Source of the DNA: Marsupella aquatica
Taxonomy: Eukaryota; Marchantiophyta
Length of the DNA stretch: 64,000 nt
Assembly: GCA_973895155.1 (NCBI GenBank)
Contig: OZ316897.1
Span: 12,090,001-12,154,000 of the forward strand
Direction: 5' to 3'
Under the pieces are notes generated by a model. That model ran no database searches. It worked only from the letters and a program-made list of their open reading frames with translations, and was not told the origin of the DNA. Below, piece by piece: positions 1 through 12,565 of the stretch. Position 1 is the stretch's first letter, and the number at the start of each line of letters is the position of its first letter. A program made the translations under genes and the position numbers.

Positions 1-115
1 TAAATCTCACCACACCAAGTTCTTCTGGGTAGGCTCCACGCACTGACAGACGGTTTTCTCTACCTATTTTGGCCCGAAAAGTCACCTGTTCCGGAAGAGC
101 AACAATTAGATCCTC
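1..115. repeat. Relic of ROCO downstream flank
   Basis: These bases align over nearly their whole length with the sequence just downstream of ROCO1 (about 30926-31040) and of ROCO2 (about 45668-45785). Shared blocks include the run around accaagttctt and the run tttggcc. The ROCO coding sequence that follows in the other copies is absent here. The remaining bases to 480 show nothing recognisable and would lie in the last visible intron of the EXECUTER gene. Confidence 0.6.
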
Positions 116-480
116 TCAGACATTAAATGAAACCCAATATGACCATAGTCATGCCACTTGCCATCAGAACTTGTACTGAAACCTGGCAGACATCAAGAGC
201 CAATTTAAACTGGTTTATTGTGCCCAAGAAGCAGAGAAGACTGTTAAAGACTTCATGATGTGAAAGTGACAAAAAAGTGATTCTGGAAGGAACCCAGACC
301 CAATCTACACTGACTTGTTGTGTCCAAAAAAGGAAAGACTCTTGAAGACACATGAAAATGAAACCGATAAGACGATGACTTTGTCCCACTTTTGAGACAC
401 GAGTTCTATATACTGCAGACACATAATGAATAATAGACGGAATACAGAGCGGTGCTGGAAGCCCTTAAAATCATGTTTAC

Positions 481-3400
481 CTGCCCTGCTGGAACATTCA
501 GATCACCAGTCAGTTTGATAGCTTCCACATACTCGAAAAATTCCAATTTATCCACATTAGGGCTGCTCTCATCCTCCTGCCATTGTCCATACTTTCGCCG
601 TAATTGTACAACTTCTGAAGTGTAAGGCCCAAAGGCACCGATGTAAAGTCCTGCATCATCCAAAAGTGATCACATGAGGGAGTATGCTATTGACAAACCT
701 CGACTATCCATGTTGTGAAAGAAAACCAGCCTCGACAGTCAACCTTCAGGGTCTCGGATCCACTAAACACAGTAGCTTTGTAAAAATCCAGAGACTTGAT
801 CTCCATGGAGGTTTCCTAGAGAAGCTTGGTGTCGACCGTAACATTCGTGGTCTGTTAACATGGGTCCAAAACAGGAGACTTTAAGATGATAAAGGGATCT
901 GCGTTTCAACTATACCCTACACGAATTAAACTTTTCGCAGATGAGGTCTCCCAAAAGTGCACAACCTGGGAGAGCACATATCACTTGTACAAATGACAGT
1001 GCTTCCACCCAGCCAGTAACGAGGGATACAGCAGGAATTAATTGCTACTGGTCCACACTTTCGAGGCGACCACAGCTAAGAACCATCAAAACGGCCCAAG
1101 CATGAAGGATTAACAGAAATTGGACAAGAGAGTGACATAGCAAGTACATTTCCCCAGAATCCTCCTATGGAGATCAACAAGAACCAAAGGATGGAAATTC
1201 TCTGATTGCCAAGTAGGAAGAAATCGCAAATAACTCCGGTAAGAGAACTGGAGCTCACCACTTAGGGGATCAGTACCACCATCTGAAACATTTATTCGAC
1301 GAAAAGAAGTACTTTTAGAGAGGCCTCTACGCCTCTGCGCCTGGCTAACTGCCAATCTTATGATTTCTCCCATCTCCTTAGATACCTGGAGAAAAGATGG
1401 AGAATTGTTTCAGAGAAGATGACCACACGATACTTCTCAGAAAAAAAGAGTGAGAAACAACAGATCCACAAGCATTTTAACACAAATCCTCACTACAACT
1501 AGTTGTAAATTTGCCGAAACCCTGCCACTAAGACGCCCTCTACCCTTTTAGGTCCTACGCTCACCTTTACTGGAACTTTCTCCACATTCCACAGGACCTT
1601 TGCAACATCATCGGGCATAAGATCAGCGGATGCCTGGGTTGCAATTGTAGCCACCTTCCACGCAGGAAGTGATTCTTTCGTCGATGTTGACGATGACGTT
1701 GATGCTGGAGAAGGTCCGCCAGTATCCTCAATGTAGAAAACAAATTCATCTTTACTTTGGACCTCAATTTTCGCTGAAACCCGCAACGGAGCCCTTGGAA
1801 CTTTGTCATCTACCGTGTTTTGAAGGACACCCCCAATAACAAGTCTGATAGGCGTCTCTTGTTCCTCTGTGGAGCTGCTGTTATTGCTGCTACCAACTGG
1901 GACCTTATCTTGCCCAGATTGCCCCACAGGTGAGCTCTCACCACTACTGCTGGCCTCAGTTTCAGTATCCTTTGCAGCATCCTCTTTCTCTTCAGCTTCC
2001 ATAATTTGTTCTACTAAGTTAGGAAGCTCTGACTTTAGGTCCTCTGGGGCAATGACCTGCAACACATTCAATTTCACATCCGGCATTCTATCCTTAAGAA
2101 AGCTGATAATGTTGTTGATACCCTCATCTATGAAGTCGTCGGAGTTCTTTGACACATCGTCACTCTTGTCTGAGGAGTTCGGGTTATCTTTCGTCTTCAA
2201 GTCTTCCTTGCTGCCATTCTTGGGACTCAGTCCACTTAAATCGATGTCCTTGGACGTGGGGCCCATCAGTGTATCGGCCGGCACATTTCCCTCTCGTTGC
2301 AAATAAACAGCCTGCAGAGCACAAGAGCTTCTTCATTGTCAAACCAAAGTAGAACACGTCATCAAATCCTCCATCAACAATTCTTATGCTCTGCAGAAGA
2401 AAAAATATATTCTGAGCAGGAAGGCTCGTGAACCTCTGCAAGTAAAAATATACCTGTTTGTCGTAGTTGATTTCTCCATCTTTTCTTAAAAACACTTCAA
2501 ATAATGGTATGCCAGTTCCAGCTGTAGCAAGTTGCCTGAAATCAGATTGGCAACTGTTATTAGGGAACACACGCAGAACATATTGACAAGCGTGTAACCG
2601 GCAGGCTGCACCCAAATCTTTTTCAGATGGAGCATTATTGAATAATATTGAACGAGATGAAATGTATCATCAAGTTGATTTCTGTCTCCATGAAGGTGGA
2701 ATGCACATCATAGGACTCATTTACTCGTCTTCTTCAAGGTCAAGATAATGAACCCGTGCATCCTAAAAATGATAGACAACTGTACTGATATGACACGAGA
2801 CCAACACATCCTGAAAACTGAATTTCTCATGGGCCGACTACTATCTGTTTCCCGACGACTACATATTGTGATTCGTCGTTCCGCTAAAACACTGCCACAA
2901 ATGCTTGAGAGACACAGAGCGAGCCAGTATGATACATTTACTTGCTGTTCAGCAGAAGAGAAAACTCCATACCTTGCGCTATAGCTTTTAGCGATGAATC
3001 TTCCTTGAGACGCAGCAATGTGGATAATGCGACCGTAGGGATCATTTCCACCTTCAGCCAAGCCCACCCACCAGCCCACCTGGCCAACGAGAATAACCAC
3101 AAACTTAAACGACGGCCCTAAATTTTATGGGATACACAAACAATCAACATCTTTAAATGCAGACCTGGAGGGTTCTTTTAAGGCAATTCATCCCAAAAGA
3201 ACAAGGCCCGCGAGTCCATCTCTCCAAAATATCAGAAACAATAGGTCTAAGCCACCGTCTCCCAATTTAAAGCGTTGGCGTTAATAATTGAAAACATACC
3301 AGTCCAGCACCAGCCTTGTCACGAAATCTTGCTGCGTCACTGTAACGCTCTTCTTCTAGAGCAGTCTGGGATACAGGTCAACGGCAACAGTTTGTGAGAG

Positions 3401-4578
3401 TCATTCCAAGAGTGCGGCCAATCGCTTCGCTTATGAAACCATGCTCGCGTATTCAAAAGGTAGGGGCAATGCTGACTTTAATGCTCGTCGAGTTAAAGCT
3501 GCAACGGAAGGATTAGAAATAAAACCTACCTTCAGCCCACTCATAACTTCAGAAACTAGGTCACTGGCTGTAGCTGATGCAATAGTTTGCTTCAACTTAG
3601 CTGCTTCCTGGAAATCCTCGTTATCCACGGCTTCCTCCAATTGAAACTGTACCAAGTGATAGCCCAAAATGTCAATCGCAATTCCAAATCGTGACCTTCC
3701 AAATAGAAGCAGCTCATATAGAATTCAGATCTTTAAGGAGCTTTGGGATGTGGGAAGAGGCACGTCGTTGGGTGCTTCCTATAATATTGGGGTCTTCTAC
3801 TCTGAATTCCAAATAGACTAGAACTGTAAGCCAAGTCGTACATCCCGCGTGTGGCCTAAAGTACGAGAATTACCTTCAACACGGAAACCAACCTCTCCCT
3901 TTCATCGACGTCAGCAAACACTTTCTGCCACCCTTCCCATTCCGATTCAGGCTTCCCATCAGAACTAGATTCTGCCTTTGACCTTGACAATTTAATGTTG
4001 TCCAGGTAATCCTGCAGCTTCTTACTCGCGTTCGTCATCATATCTCGGAATGGATCGCCAACCTTTGCAGCTGCTTCCTTCATCCGCTTGTGGCGCGCAG
4101 GTAGATCCCATACAGATGAAGATCCGGATTCCTCTTCAGCGTCCCCTCTAGAAGAATCGTCGCTACTTCCCCCCTGCTGCGCTCCAGCACCGGCCGTAGC
4201 CCTAATTCCCCCCCTCCTAATCCTACAATTCCTACTGCTGCCTGTGGTGGCACTACTCCCTAGTGATGGTGAAGATTGGCAGCAATCGCCACCAAGCTCC
4301 CTGAACCTACTTCTAAACTTTCCTGCGTCCGCCTTCTTAGGCAGACCTCGTAATCCCACAAAACTGACCGCGCCAGGGCCATAATGGTGGTGGGACGATG
4401 CCACTAATCTGCTACTGATGCACCCAGTGGTAGTCAAGCTTTCCTCCTGTAGCTTCGAAGAACCCTTCCCAGTAATCAGAGAAGAAGCATGATGATGGTA
4501 ATGATGTGCGAAGTCATACGGAGGGGCAGAACCAGCGCCCAACGCCGGCCGCCCCAACCCAAGCACCTGTGCTTTCAT
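481..4578 (-). CDS. EX1: EXECUTER-family chloroplast protein, 3' end outside window
   Basis: EXECUTER1 and EXECUTER2 are thylakoid-associated proteins needed for singlet-oxygen signalling from chloroplast to nucleus. Eight exons join in phase on the minus strand: 4578-3874, 3646-3530, 3365-3300, 3079-2973, 2535-2454, 2311-1565, 1385-1259 and 650-481, giving about 707 residues. All junctions are GT-AG. The first ~100 residues are rich in His, Ser, Gly and Arg and fit a transit peptide. Exon 2 carries a UVR-like segment ([19 protein letters not shown]). Exons 3-5 carry the family blocks [16 protein letters not shown] and [11 protein letters not shown]. Exon 8 carries [20 protein letters not shown]. 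The last exon ends at a donor after PAGQ, and the usual C-terminal block is not found in 1-480, so it lies outside or is lost. EX1 versus EX2 is not resolved. Confidence 0.9.
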
Positions 4579-5080
4579 CCTTTTCCTTCACGCAGCAGAG
4601 ACAGTCTCTCCCGTTCCCTAAATCGAGCACTCCTAATCCTCCTCCTCCTCGCTGCTCCGTCTCCTCCACCCCGAGCTTTCAATCACACGTACTGTACCGC
4701 CGCTCCCCCCTGGCCGTGACCATCTCTCGAGCACCCTACTCTCCTTTCTTCTAGCATCCACACCACCACCGTCACAAGCCGCACCAGAGTTCGATTTCTT
4801 TCCCAAATCTACAACCAAACAAACAGAAAACCCTGCTCTCTCTCGACACGAAGAAGGTCGACAGTGAGCGTTTTCAGTTCGATTCTGATATTTTCGAGTG
4901 GCAAGAGTGCGCCCGTCACTCACTCGATGGTGGTGGAGGACTGTGAGTGAATCAGTCCATGGCGGAGTGAGCAGCCAGCGAGCCAAGCAAGCCACAGTGC
5001 GCGAGCGAGCCTCACAAAAGACGACAACTACGATCCCGAAGAAGCGGGATTGGGCAACGACAGCGAACTCTCGCTTCTCT
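4579..5080. other. 5' region of EXECUTER
   Basis: This pyrimidine-rich stretch (many cct and ctc runs) lies immediately upstream of the EXECUTER start and probably holds its 5' UTR and core promoter. No TATA box or other discrete site can be assigned. Open frames here on both strands are low-complexity and I do not treat them as genes. Confidence 0.4.
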
Positions 5081-5541
5081 GCTTTTTTGCCCCTCGAAAA
5101 TCCAACTTTATTCACTCCCTTCTCTTCTACTGTTGTGCTGCTTTTTTGCCCCTCGAAAATCCAACTTTATTCACTCCCTTCTCTTCTACTGTTGTGCTGC
5201 TTTTTTGCCCTCGAAAATCCAACTTTATGCACTCCCTTCTCTTCTACTATTGAAGTGCTTTCTTGCCCTTGAAAATCCAACTTTATTCACTCCCTTCTCT
5301 TCTACTATTGTACTGCTTTTTCGCCCTCGAAAATCCATCTTTATTCACTCCCTTCTCTTCTACTATTGTAGTGCTTTGTTGCCCTCGAAAATCCAACTTT
5401 ATTCACTCCCTTCTCTTCTACTATTGTACTGCTTCTTCGCCCTCGAAAATCTAACTTTATTCAATCCCTTCTCTTCTACTATTCTGCTTTTTTGCCTTCG
5501 AAAATCCAACTTTATTCCCTCCCTTCTCTTCTACTATTGTA
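5081..5541. repeat. 58-bp minisatellite, 8 copies
   Basis: Eight head-to-tail copies of a unit of about 58 bp contain the core tcgaaaatccaacttta followed by cactcccttctcttctact. Core starts are near 5094, 5152, 5209, 5267, 5325, 5384, 5443 and 5498. Copies differ by single substitutions and 1-3 base indels. There are no spacers between units, so this is a tandem array and not a CRISPR. It lies about 500 bp upstream of the EXECUTER start. Several frames are open across it only because the array is repetitive. Confidence 0.92.
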
Positions 5542-5589
5542 CTCCTGTACAATATACCTTGTCTAAGTGGCAGGGTCGTGAGAAGACAC

Positions 5590-6075
5590 CCCAAGCGTGC
5601 AGTTATCACATTATGCACTTTATCTTAAGTGCATGTTGCACTTCTCCATATGTGTTTGTTGTACTTTCCAATAAAAGCCTATGAAATCACTTATGCACTT
5701 CCACAAATTACTTGACAAGTCATACACACAGACTTCTCATACACAGAATACTCTTAGTGCACAATTCAATTGGATAAATGCATGAAACTAAAATATGTTA
5801 TTGTTTGATGCACTTATCAATAAATGCTTCTAACAAATGTGTTGCACTCATTGATTGATGCATTTGTATTTTTATAGAGGAAAAATGCCCTTATGTATTT
5901 GTCATGTAGTGACGGGACCTGCATTTACAGATGGTACAGTTTTTGGTGCATTTACAAAAAAAAAATGCTATATTATTGAGGGACTACACAACCACCCTAC
6001 GGTTACCCATGGAATGCAATTATACACACTGCACTTATCCAAGAGAAACTGGAGTGTAATCTGCACTCTAGTGTC
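5590..6075. other. AT-rich segment dense in TGCA tetramers
   Basis: Roughly fifteen TGCA tetramers, mostly as tgcactt, aagtgca or tgcattt, occur in fewer than 500 bp, against about two expected by chance. No coding potential is evident. It may be a decayed short-period repeat or a cluster of RY-like motifs. Confidence 0.4.
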
Positions 6076-6919
6076 CCCTATTATTGCCCGTGTCCCCTAT
6101 TATTGCCAGCCGATGCTGCTCCCTAGGACGCTACCTTATTGCCCTCCATGATTTCTTCTCATGATTTTTCTCTTTCCAAGTTTTCTAAGTTTTCAAACAT
6201 TTATGGAAAAGAATGGCCTCGGTCCTATAATTGCACATCAAAAATTAGTACAGTAGTTGGATACTTAATACCCTAAATTGCAAAAAAACATTTTTTTACT
6301 GACATAGCACTTTCTCTTTATAACAAAATCCACAGTTGTCTGGCTTGGCCCCTCTAGTTTACCAGGTTCGTGGGAGTCATCCGTCCTTGAAGTACTTTCT
6401 GCTGGCGTACTGCAAATAATGTTAACCAATCATTAAATTCTACTAAACCAAATTGGCTCTTGGACAGAACCAATTGTACATTGGAGCAAGGGTAGATATT
6501 GTAAAGAGAAAGGATTGACAGAGTCAGGGATTGAGATTGTCTAGACAAATAGGATATGTACTTGCAAGGCCAATGGGAGGATAAAAGGGGGAATCCATTG
6601 GCATACTGTAGGGAAAATATGAGGGAAAAATAGAAAGAATCATTTGTACTTGTTTTGCAGGGTTATCCTTTTTGCAGGGATTGGTTAATTTATTTTCTTC
6701 TATACTAAATTTCTTTAGATTTTTTTTTACACATTTAAATTACAAATTCAAATGACGACCACTTTTAAAAAGGGCCCAACTCTTTATTATAGTTTTGGTA
6801 GGTAAGTATTATCAAGCCAGAACTAGCCTTAGCAAGCCTATACCCTGCAAGCTCCAAGTTTTGGAGTCACCCGAAATAGACTTAAAGCAAAGCATGTCAC
6901 CAGCGCTGAGTGGTATGAA
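6076..6919. other. Intergenic, nothing recognised
   Basis: AT-rich sequence with no supported gene. A short direct repeat of about 20 bp (gtgtcccctattattgcc, twice) lies near 6069-6110. Confidence 0.4.
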
Positions 6920-7170
6920 CCAGCATTACTTTTAGTGGCAAAAAATTGTCAAATTCCTCTCCAGTGAAATATATTGGCCTCTCTTTCAGTCTTCACTTTA
7001 GCCGGTCTCCCACCTAGGCAAAAGATCCCATTAGCCACGGTTGTCCTTAAAACTAGGGAGATTGAGCCAAAAATTAATCTAGGAAAATTAGGTGAAAAAT
7101 ATTCTTAGCATTTTCTCCTTCCCACAGAGTGACATTTGTCACCTTGGCCAAAAAGGAAAAACCTTAACTA
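6920..7170. repeat. Dispersed repeat family, copy a
   Basis: This starts at ccagcatt and includes agtggcaaaaa, a block around cccattagcca, and an end near ggccaaaaaggaaaaacctt. The same blocks occur in the same order in copies at 7240-7445 and 8379-8661. It has no coding potential and is probably a decayed non-autonomous element. Confidence 0.6.
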
Positions 7171-7210
7171 AAAAATTACCCTAATATCAACAGAGAGTAG
7201 AGGAGCAACG

Positions 7211-7274
7211 ATTTGGGTACTAGCATGCCACTGTACCAACCAGCATTATTTCAGTGGCATGCTAGTACCCAAAT
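7211..7274. repeat. Perfect 23-bp inverted repeat (hairpin)
   Basis: The left arm starting atttgggtactagcatgcc (7211-7233) is the exact reverse complement of the right arm (7252-7274), with an 18-base loop. The right arm overlaps the start of the dispersed-repeat copy at 7240. Confidence 0.9.
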
Positions 7275-7445
7275 TCCATCTCACTAACAAGTATTCACCA
7301 CTTTCAGGGAACTGGCCATACTTTTTGTCTTCCCAAAACAAGATTTCCCACAGACCCCATTAGCCAAAATCTGGTGGTTATCATTAAGCTTAGAAAGCTC
7401 TACTGGTCGTAGATAATCTAGGACGAGTAGATAAAAAGTATGTTT
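7240..7445. repeat. Dispersed repeat family, copy b
   Basis: A diverged copy of the family seen at 6920 and 8379. It shares ccagcatt, the ccccattagccaaaatct block and the taatctagga block. Its left end has been altered by the hairpin at 7211-7274. Confidence 0.5.
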
Positions 7446-8378
7446 AGCATATCGGTGGCACAAAGGATGGGGCATCAATGTGGAGAGGACTCCGACCACG
7501 ACCACGATGACGACACGGAGAGAGAAAGGTGCCTACGGTGAACAGCAGTTGTGGGCTCCATTAGTTAATAGGCAAGGGCGGTGGGGCCATGGGGACTTTG
7601 GTCTAACAGGCACAAGGGCCACAGAAAGAGGACGGGGGCCCTGACCCTGAGGCCATAGTTGCTTTGGTCCAATAATAGGCCCATGCCCATTCCTGGGATA
7701 TCAAAGAAGTCAGGAACCTGGGGGTGGGGGGTTTAAAGTTCGCCTCCCGGTAATTTCACAGTAAACTGGGACAACATACGGTGTTACACTCAGTGATTTG
7801 ATTATTCTGTTTGGGTTTATCATGGTGTGGACTGACATTATACACCTTATATTGTCATATTTTTTAGGTGCAATTAATTAAGAGGGTGCGTCAAGTTTGG
7901 CCTCTAGTCTATGCTTCATACCACAGCCTAGGTGCACACTACTAATAGACCTGCCCAAATGGCTGATCGACCAGCTTACCATAAAACATGTTTTTCGATG
8001 ATCTTTAAGATAGTTATCCCTTTTATGATGCACTATTTTGTGGACACATATTTCACCAAGACGTATGCTTTGACCCACAAAAATTCACAGAAATATGGTA
8101 TGTTTTATTACATACATTTTTGTATCATACTAGCTTGATTACCCATTCCTTGAATGTAAATAAAGATGAGTAGAAGATATAACTACCTTAAATAGAGATG
8201 AGTACAAGTTTCAACTGTAAAGGAACCTACCTTACAAGGAAGTCCCGAATGATAGATAGAGGCTGGAATTTGAGAAAGTCCCCTGTTTGCCACCATCAAA
8301 TCCACATCAAGGAAGGGTTCACCAGAAAGTAATACACACTTGTACTCTTAAATGCCTTTATAAACTATAGGTTTCCTG
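7446..8378. other. Intergenic, nothing recognised
   Basis: No supported gene or RNA. GC-moderate in 7480-7720, otherwise AT-rich. Confidence 0.4.
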
Positions 8379-8661
8379 CCAGCATTTTTTTTAGTGGCAA
8401 AAATTTGCCAGATTCCACCTCTCTAAAAAGCCTTCCCCACTTTTGGCAAAAATTGGCTAGTTTTTCTTCTATCTCGTAAGCCAGTGTCCCACCTAAAATC
8501 ATAGGCCCCATTAGCCAGAATCTAACAGTCATCCTTGAATCTAGGGAAATCTAACGCTCAAGAAAATATTCCAGAAAATCAGAGAAAAAAAATTTGGAGC
8601 ATCTTCTCCTTCAGAGATAGACATTAGCCACTATGGCCAAAAAGTAAAAACCTTAAAGTTT
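8379..8661. repeat. Dispersed repeat family, copy c
   Basis: The longest copy of the family. It shares ccagcatt, agtggcaaaaatt, ggccccattagccagaatct, and an end near ggccaaaaagtaaaaacctt with copies a and b. Confidence 0.6.
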
Positions 8662-9265
8662 AGACTGGTTCCTGCCCTCCCTCTGGAACTAGTCGTCACA
8701 TAGACCAAATTTTAAAAACCAAAAATTAAAAAAGGTCGGTGCACTTAGGCGAGTGTAATTACTACCCTATCTGGTAATACGTACAAAGGCTCACCGACTG
8801 AACCGGTCAGCCTTTATCCAAAATAAGCCAGACGTACGATCAGTGTGTTATAGTACTTGCACACTCAGCATTAGAACGCTGCAATCCCGGGCCTCAATTC
8901 CGACACTTCTTAAATGTTTCCTACGAAAGATGCGGTAACGCGCTCGTGGTCAAGGCTGGAACGTTGGAACCTCACACAGAATGATGCAAACCATGGCAAA
9001 CCCAAAGACAGATTGGATAAATTGCTGATTATTGAGTCGCAACAGTTTCTCTCCCCAAAGACCCAACTCCTTCGAGGATAGTAATTCCTTGTTTCATTGA
9101 GTCTATGAAATCGCAAAGCTGAAGATAGATTGTACGAAGTGGAGATTGAGTCGCAGCAATCGCAGCCCGACCAAGGTGGCGCTTCGAGCATTGTAATTAC
9201 TTGGTGGATGGACGAAGCATCGTGAGGAGGAGAAAAGGACGAGGACGAGGAGAGGAGAGCAGAGG

Positions 9266-11578
9266 ATGGGAGAGGAGAAGAAGATGGATATCGACAGCTT
9301 CTCGGTGGGACCGCTGCCTTCAATTTTCTACGTCCCATGTTTTCTGACTCCTTCGGAGCAAGCCTATTTTCTGCACCAGGTACATTGCTTTGGAAATTTA
9401 TTTTTTCTTTCGAAATCTGTATGGCAGCTCCTCTCTGTTTGGAATTTCTTTGAAACACTTCGCTCTCGATGCGTTTGTCTTCTGCAATGTTGGGAGGCTT
9501 TCCGTTCATGCCGTGTTGACTGATTGCACTCCAGGAGCCCTAATTCCGCTCCTGGATGTGAGTGAGAGTGCTGAAATAGGGCTGCTGGATAAATTGCTGA
9601 TCAATGTTATGCAGTTTGGGGAAATTGTGTATCTTGAGAAGTCGAATTGTCCCACTTCAGGAGCCTTCTGTCTCCAAAAAGTGAGTGAGATATAGAATCA
9701 GGGCTACTCGACAGATTCTTGTCAAGTCTCTCTTATTGCGAAGCTATGGAAATAATGTTGCGCCCTTTGGGGACGTCTAAACTATTCATGGCCTGAGACT
9801 TTGCTACCTGGATTTGTGGTGATAGGTGAATAGCGCTCCAGTTTCTAAATGGAAGACTCTGAAGAATCGTCGACTGCAAAATTGGGGTAATCCATCCGAT
9901 TTCCATCTGCAATCAGTCCAAGTTGTTTCCCTACGTGCCTAGCAAAATTCTTCATTACTACTGCTCTCAAATGGCGTTCCCTACTGAAGGCCGATTTCCA
10001 TACCCCCGTCCTCTCCTCGACCCTCCTGCTTGTTAAGTTGTCACGATCATGTTAGATGAAATTCGAGTTGAACACCACCTCACGTAGGAACTCGTTTGAG
10101 GATTGTGTCGCGAATCAATAGGAATCCCAATATAAGGAGTATGCTGTTTCTAGCGTATATTTTTTGTTTAACGAGGAACCCAGACTTGGTAAATTGTGGG
10201 ATAACTCTTACCCCAGTTTTTTTTCGATTCTTTGGAAGCAGGTGGCGTTGTGCACGAGAAGGGCCTGATTGCTCAATCTTGTCGGTATCTCTCTTTACCC
10301 CTTTGTTCTGATGATTGCTTGAAGATGTTATCTCTGTTGAGCCTTGAGCTGGCAATGGGCTAAGTTTTTCATTCCTATAGACCATTCCGAAGGATTCAAG
10401 TTTTACTGATTTGTCGTTCTCTCTGTGTAGTGCCTCCTTGGTTGACGACACTGACAAAAAGGATATCCACCGAAACAGGCCTTTTCCCTTCCCCAATCAA
10501 CCATGTCCTTGTGAATGAATATGAAGCTGGGCAGGGCATTATGGTATGTAACCTAAAGAGTACGGGTGTTCATTCCTCGCCCGTACTTGAGCATTTCACA
10601 TTCTGTATATCTGTTTCCATTTGGCAGTCTTTAACTCCCATGACAACAATGTGACTCATTTTACTTCCGTGACCGTGTGGAAGCCACATCAAGATGGCCC
10701 GATCTACTTCCCAGTGGTTGCAATTGTCTCTCTTGGATCACCGACTCTGATGCGTTTTGTACCCCATCAAAGCATTGCGGAAGCGAAGGAAGAGATACAT
10801 CCCACTTCTACCAAGCAAATGGGAGAACCGCTAAGTGACATGGCAGATGCCCAAAATGGAAGAAACGATTCGTATGGCCAATGCATGCCCAAGGAGGATA
10901 ACTCTGGCGCGGTAGAAGACCATGAGAAGCCTAGGGAATTACGACCCCAGATATGCGAGCAGAGCACTTCTCCAAAAGATGTATCTGTGATATTGATGCC
11001 AGGAAGCTTGCTATTATTCAAAGACTCTGCGTATCAAGGTGACTAAGCCTGTCGAGAATGTGCTTGCCAGTCATTGTGGGTGAATTGTCCATCTTAGTCG
11101 AGTGTCTGGTTTTGACTTTTTGCGTGAAACTGATAGGTACAACAGTTGATTTGCATAATTTCCTAATGATTGTCTGGTTCCCATGTCAGAATATCTGCAC
11201 GGAATTGAAGATTGTGTTGAGCACAAATTGGATGTCTCGGTAAGTTTCACCGTCGAGCGCTTTTGTTGTCATCTGAATTATCCTGTTGCTGTTGACATTT
11301 CGAAGTCCTTGACTTTCATCATTTCGGATTTGTGAAACAAAAGGACAGCAAGAGAACAGATTAACGATCCCCATTCGCTGCTTCTACTGTTGCAGGTTGT
11401 CAACGCGCAGACGTTAACGGATGGAGACAATGGCAGGAATTTGTCGTTGCTGAAGGAACAGGAAAATTTGAATGGCAGAGATAATTACCAGTCATACATT
11501 CTGCAGCGCACAGGAACACGCATTTCCCTCACTTGCAGGCTTGTTCCGAAAGTGCAGGGGAAGTTCCTTAGGTTATGA
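9266..11578 (+). CDS. ALKBH6: ALKBH6-type Fe(II)/2-oxoglutarate dioxygenase
   Basis: ALKBH6 belongs to the AlkB family of 2-oxoglutarate-dependent oxygenases that act on alkylated nucleic acid. Seven exons join in phase: 9266-9379, 9826-9886, 10242-10280, 10431-10543, 10684-11038, 11190-11239 and 11396-11578, encoding 304 residues. Visible hallmarks are LQNWGG, PPWL, NEYEAGQGIMPHQDGP with the iron ligands H111 and D113, the second histidine H231 in EYLHGI, and the 2-oxoglutarate-binding pattern R286-x5-R292 in RISLTCR. Residues ~140-208, between SPTLMRF and SVILMPGSLLLF, form a polar low-complexity insertion, longer than I expect for animal ALKBH6. The ATG at 9266 has a second in-frame ATG seven codons on. 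The gene converges with the DarP-like gene. Catalytic residues are all present, so it is probably functional. Confidence 0.9.
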
Positions 11579-12565
11579 CAGACAGACAATGTGGGTTCAT
11601 TTCCTTTTTTTAAGACAGTCCGGCACCTTGTTGCATTCGGGAACAATAGTAAATCTTACATGCCAGGTTGTACCCTGGCTCCAGTGATATGTTCGAGTGA
11701 CGTAGTAACCCCTTTACATCCAAAGATATATACTGGAAGTAACATTTTGTTATTGGGTCTAACGTGAGCGAAGTACATGAATATGATGAACTCGACAGTA
11801 GTTTGGCGTTGCCAGGTTGAGCAGTCATTTGGCGACAGGACCGGAATGTAGATGCTGACCAAAAGAATTCGTAACGACATGGCCAGGTGTCGCTTGACAA
11901 GTGATGCAACGTGGTTCCTAATAGTAGTTCAGTTGGTTGCTCTGCTGATTTTAGCATCGGTGTGTTGTATCTAGAATTTGAATTTGCATTGCTTTACTCT
12001 TAGACAAGCTTGGACTCGTGCCATCCTGTCCCCTGTCGCAAGACTCAGGATGTTCTTGTGCAAATGTTCTAAACCTCTCAGGTAGCGCATGCTTAGGCGT
12101 ACTGAATCTGTTGGGTAATTAAATTTATAGCGGATTCGGGTCTACTGCTCCACATATTTTCTGGTAGCTGTGCAGATACAACCAAGTGCGCTTCTTGGAA
12201 CTGTCCAGTTCAAGGACAGATTAGTAGCCTACCTATTCATCAAGGCGCACAGAAGACTCGGTACCAAAAAATAGGGAGTCCGAAGTCACGGGCAGCAAAG
12301 GCGTTCTTCTTTGCAGCGACGAGAATAATGTGAATCTTCAAATGCAAATGAATCTTAAAGCCATTTGTAGTGCCTGACCGCACAATTAAAGCTCTGATTA
12401 CTGCTGCTTTTCCTGCGGGATCCACCAAAACACTATGTAGCGGCTCAGTAGTCAGATTATCTCTCACTCTGGCAAAAGTTACTGAGAGATTTTCTCAACA
12501 ACTATGAATTGGTCGGAGGAAAACTGTGGAAGAATAGACAGAGAAGAACATTTCTCCTTTATATA
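11579..12565. other. Intergenic between convergent genes
   Basis: About 990 bp between the stops of ALKBH6 and the DarP-like gene, presumably holding both 3' UTRs. I see no repeat, RNA gene or additional coding exon. Confidence 0.5.

Noticed and set aside
123-422. Minus-strand frame as the missing EXECUTER C-terminus
   Set aside because: The translation has none of the conserved C-terminal EXECUTER residues and no acceptor in the right phase.
5081-5541. CRISPR array
   Set aside because: Units are contiguous, with no unique spacers and no cas genes; eukaryotic context.
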